Assembly (NCBI GenBank): GCA_045631425.1
Contig: JAZQUR010000110.1
Span: 1 to 8,220 of the forward strand
Direction of reading: 5' to 3'
From: Treponema_I sp045631425
GTDB taxonomy: Bacteria > Spirochaetota > Spirochaetia > Treponematales > Treponemataceae
DNA: 8,220 nt
How positions within the stretch are numbered: position 1 is the first letter of the stretch; every line of letters starts with the position of its first letter. Both the position numbers and the translations under genes were made by a program. Under the pieces are notes generated by a model. It saw only the letters and a list, made by a program, of their open reading frames with translations, was not told where the DNA came from and did no database searches. Positions 1-5,555 of this stretch are shown piece after piece.

Positions 1-54
1 CATTTTTTTTTTTTGTAATATAAAAAACAAAACTTACAAAAGGAGGATTTATTT

Positions 55-492
55 ATGTTAAGTTTTGTAATGGATTTTGTAAAAAAATCTTTAAAAATTA
101 TTTTAGTAGTTGCCTTTATTCTAGGGTTAATTGTTTCTGCCTTCATAGGATATAACGCTTTCTACAACGAAATATTAGGCGTTACAGTAGGTATTGTTGT
201 TAGTTTTGTTGTTCAAACTTTAGTTTACGGTATTATTTTAACTATAATCGATATAGCTGAGACAAACAACGCGATACTTAAAGCATTAACAAACAAAGAT
301 ACAGCATCAAACTCTACTTCTAATGTTAGTCCAGTAAATGCTTTCGCAAAACAAGAAAAAGCAGCTGAAAATATTACTGTTGTAACACCAGTAAATGAAA
401 ACGAACTAAATAGTAAAAATTCCTGGGTTTGTTCAAAATGTGGAAACAAAAACCCTAATGGAACTATATTCTGTGCCCATTGCGGGAAATAA
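55..492 (+). CDS. Small two-helix membrane protein with C-terminal zinc ribbon
   Basis: A 145-residue protein of unknown function. Two hydrophobic stretches (about residues 13-33 and 41-66) should form a membrane hairpin. A polar Ser/Thr/Asn/Glu-rich linker follows (about 75-122), and then a compact zinc ribbon at the extreme C-terminus with C126-x2-C129 and C140-x2-C143, each second Cys followed by Gly. Zinc binding follows from the four-Cys spacing; the fold type is common in bacterial membrane proteins, but I recognise no named family. The start at 55 is supported by a full AGGAGG at 41-46, eight bases upstream; the next Met (codon 6) has no such site. A run of 12 T at 3-14 precedes the gene, and no clear promoter fits in the 54 bases available. 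A hairpin follows at 503-538, so it is probably not co-transcribed with the next gene. The ribbon may bind a partner or nucleic acid at the membrane, which is a guess. Confidence 0.85.
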   Translation: MLSFVMDFVKKSLKIILVVAFILGLIVSAFIGYNAFYNEILGVTVGIVVSFVVQTLVYGIILTIIDIAETNNAILKALTNKDTASNSTSNVSPVNAFAKQEKAAENITVVTPVNENELNSKNSWVCSKCGNKNPNGTIFCAHCGK

Positions 493-502
493 CATTTAAC
501 GC

Positions 503-538
503 TGCAAAGGGAGAAAGCCTATTTTTTCTCTCTTTGCA
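503..538 (+). terminator. Hairpin after the zinc-ribbon gene, probable terminator
   Basis: Positions 503-516 pair with 525-538 over 14 bp with a single G-U wobble, around an 8-base loop. The 3' arm is T-rich (six T at 522-527), but no T-run follows the stem, so it is an atypical intrinsic terminator. It begins 10 bases after the stop codon at 492 and lies upstream of the epmA promoter, which fits a transcript end. Confidence 0.5.
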
Positions 539-564
539 TAAAATCCCTTCATTTTCCTTTCTAA

Positions 565-599
565 TTGATTAAATCCCACTTAAAATTTATAATTTTCCC
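565..599 (+). promoter_or_regulatory. Sigma-70-type promoter of the EpmA-like gene, predicted leaderless
   Basis: A -35 TTGATT at 565-570 is separated by exactly 17 bp from a perfect -10 TATAAT at 588-593. The usual start point, seven bases past the -10, is A600, which is the A of the ATG. There is no Shine-Dalgarno sequence in the 25 bases before the ATG. The mRNA is therefore predicted to begin at the start codon. Confidence 0.65.
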
Positions 600-1625
600 A
601 TGGATTTAGAAATTTTACAGTTTAGAGCAAGCACTTTACAAAAAATACGACAATTTTTTATTGATAGAAAATATTTGGAATTGGACACTCCTGCTATGAG
701 TCCAACATTGATTCCTGAAACTTGTTTAGAAGTTTTCAAGGCAGAATACATCGAACCATGGACAAATGAAAAAAAGCCTGTTTATCTTGTGCCTTCACCA
801 GAAGTTTTTATCAAAAAAATCATTGGGCAACACAAAGTTTCTTGTTTCCAACTTTCAAAATGCTACAGAAATGTAGAATCTGTAGGAAGAACTCACAGCC
901 CAGAATTTACAATGCTAGAATATTACACCATGGATTTTTCATATCTTGAATCTATGGATTTAACAGAAAAATTGTTTGAATATTTGCTTCCACCTGTGAA
1001 AGAAGGGGAAATCGACAATTTTGCAGAACTTCGCCCGCCATTTATTCGGCTTTCTATGGACGAGGCTTTTGAAAAATACGCAGGATTTAAGCTTTCTGAA
1101 TGTACAAAACCAAAAGAACTTGCAAATCACGCAAAACGTCTTGGCATCGAAGAAATCCCTGAAAATCCTTTTGATGAATGGCCTTGGGACGATCTTTACG
1201 AATTGATTTTAGTTCAATGCGTAGAACCTTCACTACCAAAAGAAAAACCAGTTTTCTTGTACAATTATCCTGCAAAAGTTCCCTGCCTTGCTCAAGATTG
1301 TAAAGAACTTGGAAAAGATAAAAAGCCACTTTGGAAAGAACGTTGGGAACTTTACGGAAAGGGTATCGAACTTGCAAATTGTTATAGCGAAGAAACAGAT
1401 GCACAAAAGGTAAAAGAATATTTTGAAGAAGAAGGTAAATTAAAGGAAAATCAAGCCGTTATTTCTCATGGAATGGATAATGACTACTGGAAAACTTTTT
1501 TAGATTTTCCAAAATGTTCAGGAGTTGCTATGGGCGTTGACCGACTTTTAATGCTTTTATCCGACAAAAAATCCATTGAGTCAGTTTTACCTTTTCCCTT
1601 CAGATTAAAAGCTGGATATTATTGA
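600..1625 (+). CDS. epmA: EpmA/GenX-like EF-P (R)-beta-lysine ligase
   Basis: A 341-residue class II lysyl-tRNA synthetase paralogue with only the catalytic domain: it starts directly at the motif 1 region and lacks the N-terminal OB anticodon-binding domain, as in E. coli EpmA (325 residues). In known members the enzyme activates beta-lysine and attaches it to a conserved lysine of elongation factor P, easing ribosome stalling at proline runs. Visible landmarks are motif 1 around residues 20-34, motif 2 at about 83-109 (CYRN then HSPEFTMLEYY), ELANCYSEETD at 257-267, and motif 3 GVAMGVDRLLML at 308-319 with R315. Two sites differ from E. coli: an extra residue in the motif 2 loop (RNVES rather than RNEE) and Cys261 where ELANG has Gly. 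EF-P and the lysine aminomutase EpmB are not in the window, so the true substrate is inferred. The ATG at 600 is the only good start; an in-frame stop lies at 570-572. Confidence 0.85.
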   Translation: MDLEILQFRASTLQKIRQFFIDRKYLELDTPAMSPTLIPETCLEVFKAEYIEPWTNEKKPVYLVPSPEVFIKKIIGQHKVSCFQLSKCYRNVESVGRTHSPEFTMLEYYTMDFSYLESMDLTEKLFEYLLPPVKEGEIDNFAELRPPFIRLSMDEAFEKYAGFKLSECTKPKELANHAKRLGIEEIPENPFDEWPWDDLYELILVQCVEPSLPKEKPVFLYNYPAKVPCLAQDCKELGKDKKPLWKERWELYGKGIELANCYSEETDAQKVKEYFEEEGKLKENQAVISHGMDNDYWKTFLDFPKCSGVAMGVDRLLMLLSDKKSIESVLPFPFRLKAGYY

Positions 1626-1642
1626 TAAAAATTCGAGAGGGC

Positions 1643-1681
1643 AAAAAAAAGTTCCTAATAAGCAATTCTTAGTAGGAACTT
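1643..1681 (-). terminator. Intrinsic terminator of the minus-strand gene pair
   Basis: The arms 1649-1657 and 1673-1681 (AAGTTCCTA / TAGGAACTT) pair perfectly; after one A-G mismatch the stem continues with TAAG/CTTA. On the minus strand the hairpin is followed by eight U (A-run at 1643-1650), a textbook terminator for the gene ending at 1688. In the plus direction only a weak AT-rich tail follows, so it may also end the epmA transcript, but less efficiently. Confidence 0.8.
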
Positions 1682-1687
1682 AATAAA

Positions 1688-1882
1688 TTAGTTTTCTTCT
1701 TTACTAAAACAAATAACAGCTTTGTAACGTTGGAAAACTAAACAACATCTACCAACAATTGTTTCTGTTTGTTCAAATTTCCAACCTTTTTTTGCCATTT
1801 CATTAATTTTTGCTTCAATAACAGCACCTCTTAATGTTCCTGTGCATAAACCTGCATTAACTTCTTCAACTTTGTAAATCAT
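1688..1882 (-). CDS. DUF4177-like small protein
   Basis: A 64-residue protein without signal peptide or membrane helix. The pattern of an N-terminal strand (MIYKVEEV), a helix ending in INEMAKKGWKF (about residues 27-37), then a strand with Gly-Arg and a hydrophobic VFQRYKAV end resembles the DUF4177 family, small domains with the signature 'lN..a.eGWe'. The family has no known function, and I assign it from the motif alone. The start is firm: AAGGAG lies on the minus strand at 1896-1891, eight bases before the ATG. The gene begins 42 bases after the stop of the membrane protein gene upstream on the same strand and ends in a strong terminator, so the two could form a short operon, although a small hairpin lies between them. 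Cys13, Cys46, Cys47 and Cys58 make it cysteine-rich for its size. Confidence 0.75.
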   Translation of the reverse strand: MIYKVEEVNAGLCTGTLRGAVIEAKINEMAKKGWKFEQTETIVGRCCLVFQRYKAVICFSKEEN

Positions 1883-1905
1883 ACAAAATCCTCCTTAATT
1901 TATTT

Positions 1906-1925
1906 AAAATGTCTTAGGACATTTT
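1906..1925 (-). other. Small perfect hairpin between two minus-strand genes
   Basis: AAAATGTC (1906-1913) and GACATTTT (1918-1925) are perfect inverted repeats around a 4-base loop. The hairpin touches the stop codon of the upstream membrane protein gene and lies just before the ribosome site of the DUF4177-like gene. No U-run follows it on the minus strand, so it could be a weak terminator, an mRNA end that limits decay, or an operator. I cannot choose between these. Confidence 0.4.
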
Positions 1926-2389
1926 TAGCCAGACTGATACTGTTTTTTTACTTTCGCAAGTAAAAGTTCTTTAGTTTTTTCTACACGAATATCCTTTTGT
2001 TTACATTTTTTCCTCAAATCTTTGTATTCTTTTGAATATCCATAACTATAGAGCAAATCTCTTATAATTAATCGAAAACAAGGTTCATACATTTCTATTT
2101 CAAAATATGAATCCTTGTATCCTCGAGTTTTTAATCTATACAAACTAATCTTGTAATATCTGTACTTATGATTTGTAGAAATCACGATTCTTATAAACTG
2201 AACAAAAAGAGGAATTAAAATAAAAAAAGTTAGTAAAGAAAAAATATTTAAGGGAAAAGAATATTCTCGTAAGATAAAAATTGTTAAATACAAAAACACC
2301 AAGATTCCTATTAAACAACAATATCCATAGAGAAAATAATTGCTCAAAAACTTAAAGGCAAATGCCAATTTCAAACTTTTATCTTTCAT
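1925..2389 (-). CDS. Hypothetical two-helix membrane protein
   Basis: Not a family I can name. From the ATG at 2389 the product is 154 residues: a short basic N-terminus, a helix at about 18-40, a turn, a second helix at about 47-70, and a cytoplasmic-type tail rich in Lys, Arg and Tyr (about 73-154). The tail has an acidic-to-hydrophobic stretch (FEIEMYEPCFRLIIRDLL, about 100-117) that looks like the conserved core. The same frame stays open upstream to a GTG at 2494 (189 residues), with another ATG at 2419. I prefer 2389 because a promoter at 2445-2418 predicts transcription start near 2411, inside the longer forms, and the extra N-terminus is mostly a translated T-run. None of the three starts has a Shine-Dalgarno sequence. 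The tail resembles a soluble module anchored by a membrane hairpin; function unknown. Confidence 0.6.
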   Translation of the reverse strand: MKDKSLKLAFAFKFLSNYFLYGYCCLIGILVFLYLTIFILREYSFPLNIFSLLTFFILIPLFVQFIRIVISTNHKYRYYKISLYRLKTRGYKDSYFEIEMYEPCFRLIIRDLLYSYGYSKEYKDLRKKCKQKDIRVEKTKELLLAKVKKQYQSG

Positions 2390-2417
2390 TAGAAATACAC
2401 GAAAAAAAAGATAAAAC

Positions 2418-2445
2418 ATCGTAAAAAAAAAAAACGATTTGTCAA
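2418..2445 (-). promoter_or_regulatory. Promoter with a 12-T run as spacer
   Basis: On the minus strand a perfect -35 TTGACA (2445-2440) is followed after 16 bp by TACGAT (2423-2418), a 4/6 match to the -10 consensus. Transcription would start near 2411, giving a leader of about 22 bases before the ATG at 2389. The spacer contains 12 consecutive T (2434-2423). A length change in that run would alter the -35/-10 spacing directly. Confidence 0.45.
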
Positions 2446-2528
2446 TATTTACATATGTATGTCTTAAACTATAAAAAATTCCATAAATAAACACGCAAGA
2501 AACAAGACTAGGATATTTAATATCAACT

Positions 2529-2676
2529 GGGTTCTTAGGGTGAACCCCTAAGCCGTGGCCGAGAAAGGTCGGGGTTTTAGGGGTAGGAAAACAACGGCCT
2601 TCGGACTTTGAGTGGTTTTCCTACCCCTAAATAGTTTACCAGCTTTTCAAAGCTGACTTCTCCCAAAGTCTTGGGA
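2529..2676. repeat. Composite hairpin-rich intergenic repeat, copy 1
   Basis: This G/C-rich stretch in an AT-rich intergenic region holds four inverted repeats in a row. CTTAGGG/CCCTAAG (2534-2540, 2546-2552) encloses 5 bases. A perfect 17-bp pair (2576-2592 and 2615-2631, starting TTTAGGGGTAGG) encloses 22 bases. CAGCTT/AAGCTG (2640-2645, 2650-2655) has a 4-base loop, and TCCCAA/TTGGGA (2661-2666, 2671-2676) also has a 4-base loop. The first 53 bases recur at 8167-8220 in the same orientation at roughly 78% identity by hand alignment. No ORF with a usable start lies within it. It resembles mobile palindromic repeats of the REP/MITE kind in design, but it shows no transposase ends or target duplication that I can recognise. 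It sits between the divergent minus-strand membrane gene and malQ. Confidence 0.8.
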
Positions 2677-2731
2677 AAACTTATAAAATCTTAATGATAA
2701 TTAATGTCGCCGAATGCATTTATAAAAATAC

Positions 2732-2760
2732 TTGCCTTATTGAATATGCTATGTTATAGT
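2732..2760 (+). promoter_or_regulatory. malQ promoter with extended -10
   Basis: TTGCCT at 2732-2737, a 17-bp spacer and TATAGT at 2755-2760 match sigma-70 spacing; TGT at 2752-2754 makes an extended -10 (TGnTATAGT). Transcription should start near 2767, leaving a leader of about 28 bases with AAAGGA (2784-2789) before the ATG at 2795. This promoter rules out the in-frame GTG at 2759 as start, since that codon overlaps the -10 box. Confidence 0.7.
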
Positions 2761-2794
2761 GAAAATTGTAAATCGGTTTACCAAAGGAAAAACT

Positions 2795-4363
2795 ATGGCT
2801 ATACAAAGACAAAGCGGCATTTTGTTGCACCCAACATCATTGCCAGAAACTCCAGGAATTGGAACAATTGGAAAACAAGCTTACAAATTTGTAGATTGGC
2901 TTGTTAGTGCTCAACAATCAATTTGGCAAATTTTGCCATATGGCCCAACTGGCTATGGTGACTCACCATACGCATCTTTCTCTACATTTGCTGGAAATCC
3001 ATTGATGATTGACATTGATATGCTTGTAGAAAAAGGTTGGTTAACAAAAGAACAAGCTCTTCCACCAGAATGGATTAAATCAGAAGGTTATGTTGATTTT
3101 GGAAGTGTTGTTTACTGGAAAATTCCTTTACTAAAACTTGCAGCTCAACAATTTTTAGACGCAAAAGACAACAAAGACAGAGTAGCTTACGAAGCATTCA
3201 AAAATGATGAATCAGCTTGGCTAGACAACTACTCTATCTTTATGAGTATAAAAGAATTCTACGATGCAAAAGCAAAAGAAGAAGATAAATTTGGTGCAAT
3301 GTGGAGTAACTACTGGCCAAAACCTCTAGCAGTTCACGATGCAAAAGCTGTTTCTGATTGGAATGCTGAACATCACAAAGAAGCAGAATTACACAAAGTA
3401 ATTCAGTATTTCTTCTTCACACAATGGCATGCCCTAAAAAAATATGCAAACGATAAAGGTGTTCAAATTGTTGGTGATATTCCAATTTTCGTTGCTTCAG
3501 ACTCAGCAGACGTTTGGGCAAACCAACATCTTTTCCAACTAGACGAAAACGGTCGTTCAACAGCTGTTGCTGGCGTTCCACCAGATTACTTCAGTGCAAC
3601 TGGTCAACTTTGGGGAAATCCTCTTTACAACTGGGATGCCATGGAAAAAGAAAACTACGCATGGTGGATTAAGAGAATCAAAGCTGCTCTAGCTCAAGTT
3701 GACTACGTTCGTATCGACCACTTCCGCGGATTCGAAGCTTACTGGTCAGTTCCAGCTGGAGAAGATACAGCTATCAACGGAAAATGGATTCCAGGTCCAG
3801 ACCACAAATTGTTCAACGCAATCAAAAAAGAACTTGGCGACATTCCAGTTATTGCAGAAGACTTAGGTGTTATCACAGAAGGTGTTGCAAAACTAAGAGA
3901 CGATTTCGAACTTCCAGGAATGAAAATCCTTCAATTCGCTTTCGATGCAAACGAAGCTGGTGCAGGCGGATTTGTAAATCCATTCTTGCCACATATGTAC
4001 ACAGAAAATTGTGTTGTTTACACAGGAACACACGATAACGACACAATGCAAGGCTGGTTAGACAAAGCAAGTGATGCAGAAATTGATATTGTTACAAAAT
4101 ACATAAGTGGCGGTATCAAAGAAAACGAACTTCCAAAAGATCAACTATGCTACGGCTTAATCAAAGTTGCTCTTGCTTCAGTTGCAAAATTTGCAGTTAT
4201 CCCAATGCAAGACATTTTTGCAGTTGGAAACGAAGGAAGAATGAACGTTCCTTCAACAACAGGCGGAATCAACTGGCAATGGAGAATGACACCAGAAATG
4301 TTCTGTAAAGACAAAGCTGCTTGGTTAAAAGAAATGGCTGTTCTTTACGGAAGAAACGTTTAA
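2795..4363 (+). CDS. malQ: 4-alpha-glucanotransferase (amylomaltase, GH77)
   Basis: A 522-residue cytoplasmic enzyme that cuts alpha-1,4-glucans and transfers the released piece to another glucan or glucose, used in maltodextrin or glycogen turnover. The N-terminus has the family opening SGILLHPTSLP, then YGPTGYGDSPY. The catalytic set is visible: nucleophile D308 in RIDHFRGF, acid/base E355 in IAEDLG, and D414 in GTHDND. VPPDYFSATGQLWGNP is the conserved substrate-cleft loop. The length matches the short Thermus/plant DPE1-type enzymes (about 500-530) rather than the roughly 690-residue E. coli MalQ. The ATG at 2795 is chosen over the upstream GTG at 2759 because of the ribosome site AAAGGA at 2784-2789 and the promoter position. 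The gene is a single transcription unit, with its own promoter and a strong terminator. Its later half favours C-ending codons (GAC, TTC, AAC) more than its neighbours do, as expected of a well-expressed gene. No other glycogen genes are in the window. Confidence 0.97.
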   Translation: MAIQRQSGILLHPTSLPETPGIGTIGKQAYKFVDWLVSAQQSIWQILPYGPTGYGDSPYASFSTFAGNPLMIDIDMLVEKGWLTKEQALPPEWIKSEGYVDFGSVVYWKIPLLKLAAQQFLDAKDNKDRVAYEAFKNDESAWLDNYSIFMSIKEFYDAKAKEEDKFGAMWSNYWPKPLAVHDAKAVSDWNAEHHKEAELHKVIQYFFFTQWHALKKYANDKGVQIVGDIPIFVASDSADVWANQHLFQLDENGRSTAVAGVPPDYFSATGQLWGNPLYNWDAMEKENYAWWIKRIKAALAQVDYVRIDHFRGFEAYWSVPAGEDTAINGKWIPGPDHKLFNAIKKELGDIPVIAEDLGVITEGVAKLRDDFELPGMKILQFAFDANEAGAGGFVNPFLPHMYTENCVVYTGTHDNDTMQGWLDKASDAEIDIVTKYISGGIKENELPKDQLCYGLIKVALASVAKFAVIPMQDIFAVGNEGRMNVPSTTGGINWQWRMTPEMFCKDKAAWLKEMAVLYGRNV

Positions 4364-4390
4364 TAAATTAGCTTTAATTTAAAAGCAAAA

Positions 4391-4433
4391 ATCCCTCGGT
4401 TAGCAAACTAAAAACTAATCGAGGGATTTTTTT
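4391..4433. terminator. Strong bidirectional terminator between convergent genes
   Basis: Positions 4391-4403 pair with 4415-4427 over 13 bp (ATCCCTCGGTTAG / CTAATCGAGGGAT) with one G-U wobble and an 11-base loop. Seven T follow (4427-4433) for malQ. On the other strand the stem is followed by a U-rich TTTTGCTTTT, so it can also stop transcription of the minus-strand gene ending at 4487. Confidence 0.92.
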
Positions 4434-4486
4434 GTTTCAATGATGTTTGTCACATCTTTTTACTAAACATATTATCAAACCAAAAA

Positions 4487-5290
4487 CTATTTCCAAGGGA
4501 AAATCAAACTTTTTAGAGAACGTTGACCAACAATTTCAGCATCCTCCGCAATAAGTTCGCCCCAAGGAATTTGCTTTCGAGCGTCTTTCACCGAAATATC
4601 AGGATGCTGTTCTAGCCAATCATATTTATACAAACGAAGGCGAAGTGCGTTGTTCAAAGCAAGAGAAATTCCTGCAAATCCCGGAAACAAAAACACAAAA
4701 CAGCTTAACACAGCCAAAATTAAATTGTAAATAAACATAAAAATCGAAAACCCAGTATTATCAAATAAAATGATAAAACACTTTTTTAGAGTTTTCTTAA
4801 AATTGCCATGCATTTGAGAGCGAAGAGGCAAAAACCACTGCAACGCCAGAACCACAATCAAAATAGCCCAAAACATCAAAGCAGAAAACAAAAGCCCCAC
4901 AGGACTTTCCATACTAAAATAAAATGGAATTCCCACAACAGCCACTAGACAAACTGCCCCAAGTAAAAGCGCCAACAAGATAGAATCTTTTATCCCAGCT
5001 TTGTAGTTAGCAAAAATATCTTTTACAGAAACAGTGCTAAAGTTCGCAATTTTAGCGCAACATTCATTTATGCTCATCACCAAGCTTACAACGCCAAAAA
5101 TCCCCAAAATCAAAAGAGAAACCGAAATTCCAATGGCCAACCATTGAGGAAGGAAAGCAACTTCCAAAATCCCACTGGCCCCAAAATAACAAGCCACGCC
5201 AACTGCCATAGCAATAATATTTGCAAGAATAATCCAAAAAGCATTATCCCAGCCGTCAAAAAAGTTCTTTTTAATAAAAAATAAAATCAT
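4487..5290 (-). CDS. Uncharacterised multi-pass membrane protein (YesL/DUF624-like architecture)
   Basis: A 267-residue integral membrane protein. After an N-terminal amphipathic stretch with FFIKKNFFDGWDN, I see about five hydrophobic segments: roughly residues 16-36, 48-72, 103-125, 131-155 and 181-210. A basic loop (about 158-171) separates the last two. A soluble C-terminal tail (about 215-267) contains WLEQHPDISVKDARKQIPW and ends FPWK. The opening followed by long helices recalls the DUF624/YesL membrane family, but the match is by feel only; no transporter signature or catalytic residue is visible. The ATG at 5290 opens the hydrophobic N-terminus naturally. There is no Shine-Dalgarno sequence before it, but a promoter at 5326-5298 puts transcription start at or next to this ATG. 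The gene is alone on its strand and ends against the malQ terminator. Confidence 0.75.
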   Translation of the reverse strand: MILFFIKKNFFDGWDNAFWIILANIIAMAVGVACYFGASGILEVAFLPQWLAIGISVSLLILGIFGVVSLVMSINECCAKIANFSTVSVKDIFANYKAGIKDSILLALLLGAVCLVAVVGIPFYFSMESPVGLLFSALMFWAILIVVLALQWFLPLRSQMHGNFKKTLKKCFIILFDNTGFSIFMFIYNLILAVLSCFVFLFPGFAGISLALNNALRLRLYKYDWLEQHPDISVKDARKQIPWGELIAEDAEIVGQRSLKSLIFPWK

Positions 5291-5297
5291 GAGATTA

Positions 5298-5326
5298 AAT
5301 TTATCGATAAACGCAGTCTAGGTCAA
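5298..5326 (-). promoter_or_regulatory. Possible promoter of the membrane protein gene at 5290, near-leaderless
   Basis: On the minus strand TTGACC (5326-5321) is followed after 17 bp by TAAATT (5303-5298). Transcription would start at about 5291, one base from the ATG, and no ribosome site is present. The -10 is only a 4/6 match, so this is weaker than the epmA case. The -35 overlaps the first hairpin of the element at 5317-5440. Confidence 0.4.
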
Positions 5327-5440
5327 GGATTTTCCTTGATTTTTCTGGAGCAACCTTCTCCACTTTGTTCCGGCCAAACGGGGTTCGGTGCCCTCATCCC
5401 AAAAATGTTTTTGGGACTACGCCCCTAATGTCCGGGCTAG
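5317..5440. other. G/C-rich structured intergenic element
   Basis: This is a chain of inverted repeats between divergent genes. TCAAGGA/TCCTTGA (5323-5329, 5333-5339) has a 3-base loop. TGGAG/CTCCA (5346-5350, 5358-5362) has an alternative pairing of GGAGCAA with TTGTTCC. TCCCAAAAA/TTTTTGGGA (5397-5405, 5408-5416) is a perfect 9-bp pair around TG. GCCC/GGGC (5421-5424, 5434-5437) comes last. There is no ORF and no tRNA fold. It could be a non-coding repeat family, the leader of an unseen RNA, or a transcription barrier between the two divergent units. Its sequence is not the same family as the 2529/8167 repeat, apart from a shared TTAGGGG word on the opposite strand. Confidence 0.55.
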
Positions 5441-5474
5441 GTTTTTATAAAAAATAAGTTTTTATGCTTTCCTA

Positions 5475-5503
5475 TTGACAAAAAAAGCTAGTTCACATAT
5501 TAT
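5475..5503 (+). promoter_or_regulatory. Promoter of the repressor-ATPase operon
   Basis: A perfect -35 TTGACA (5475-5480), a 17-bp spacer and TATTAT (5498-5503, 5/6 match) make a strong sigma-70-type promoter. Transcription should start near 5510, inside the palindrome that begins at 5499. A repressor on that palindrome would block polymerase. Confidence 0.85.
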
Positions 5504-5536
5504 CAATATATGAACAGTTGTTCATATATTGATAAT
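5499..5536. promoter_or_regulatory. ArsR/SmtB-family operator, perfect 18-2-18 palindrome
   Basis: ATTATCAATATATGAACA (5499-5516) and its exact reverse complement (5519-5536) flank a 2-base centre. The core ATATGAACA-n2-TGTTCATAT is the typical 12-2-12 box of SmtB/CzrA/CadC regulators. It covers the -10 and the transcription start. A further imperfect half-site, GTTCACATAT, lies at 5491-5500 in the promoter spacer. Confidence 0.92.
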
Positions 5537-5555
5537 CAACAACAAGGACAAAGTA

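Noticed and set aside
3..14. Run of 12 T at the left edge, like the one at 2423-2434 on the opposite strand.
   Set aside because: It may be the tail of a terminator or an upstream spacer, but too little flanking sequence is present to assign a promoter to it.
2390..2620. The frame of the membrane protein at 1925-2389 stays open upstream through a GTG at 2494 and into the repeat up to a stop near 2621.
   Set aside because: There is no ribosome site at the GTG or at the ATG at 2419, part of the extension is just a translated T-run, and the likely promoter starts transcription inside it. The openness through the G/C-rich repeat looks accidental.
2759..2794. GTG at 2759 as malQ start, adding 12 residues.
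   Set aside because: It overlaps the -10 box of the promoter; the ATG at 2795 has a proper ribosome site and gives the usual family N-terminus.
5370..5400. GGGTTCGG within a hairpin region resembles a tRNA T-arm.
   Set aside because: No acceptor stem, D-arm or anticodon arm can be placed around it.
5529..5555. TTG at 5529 as start of the repressor.
   Set aside because: It lies within the operator palindrome and has no ribosome site, whereas the ATG at 5556 has AAGGA at good spacing.
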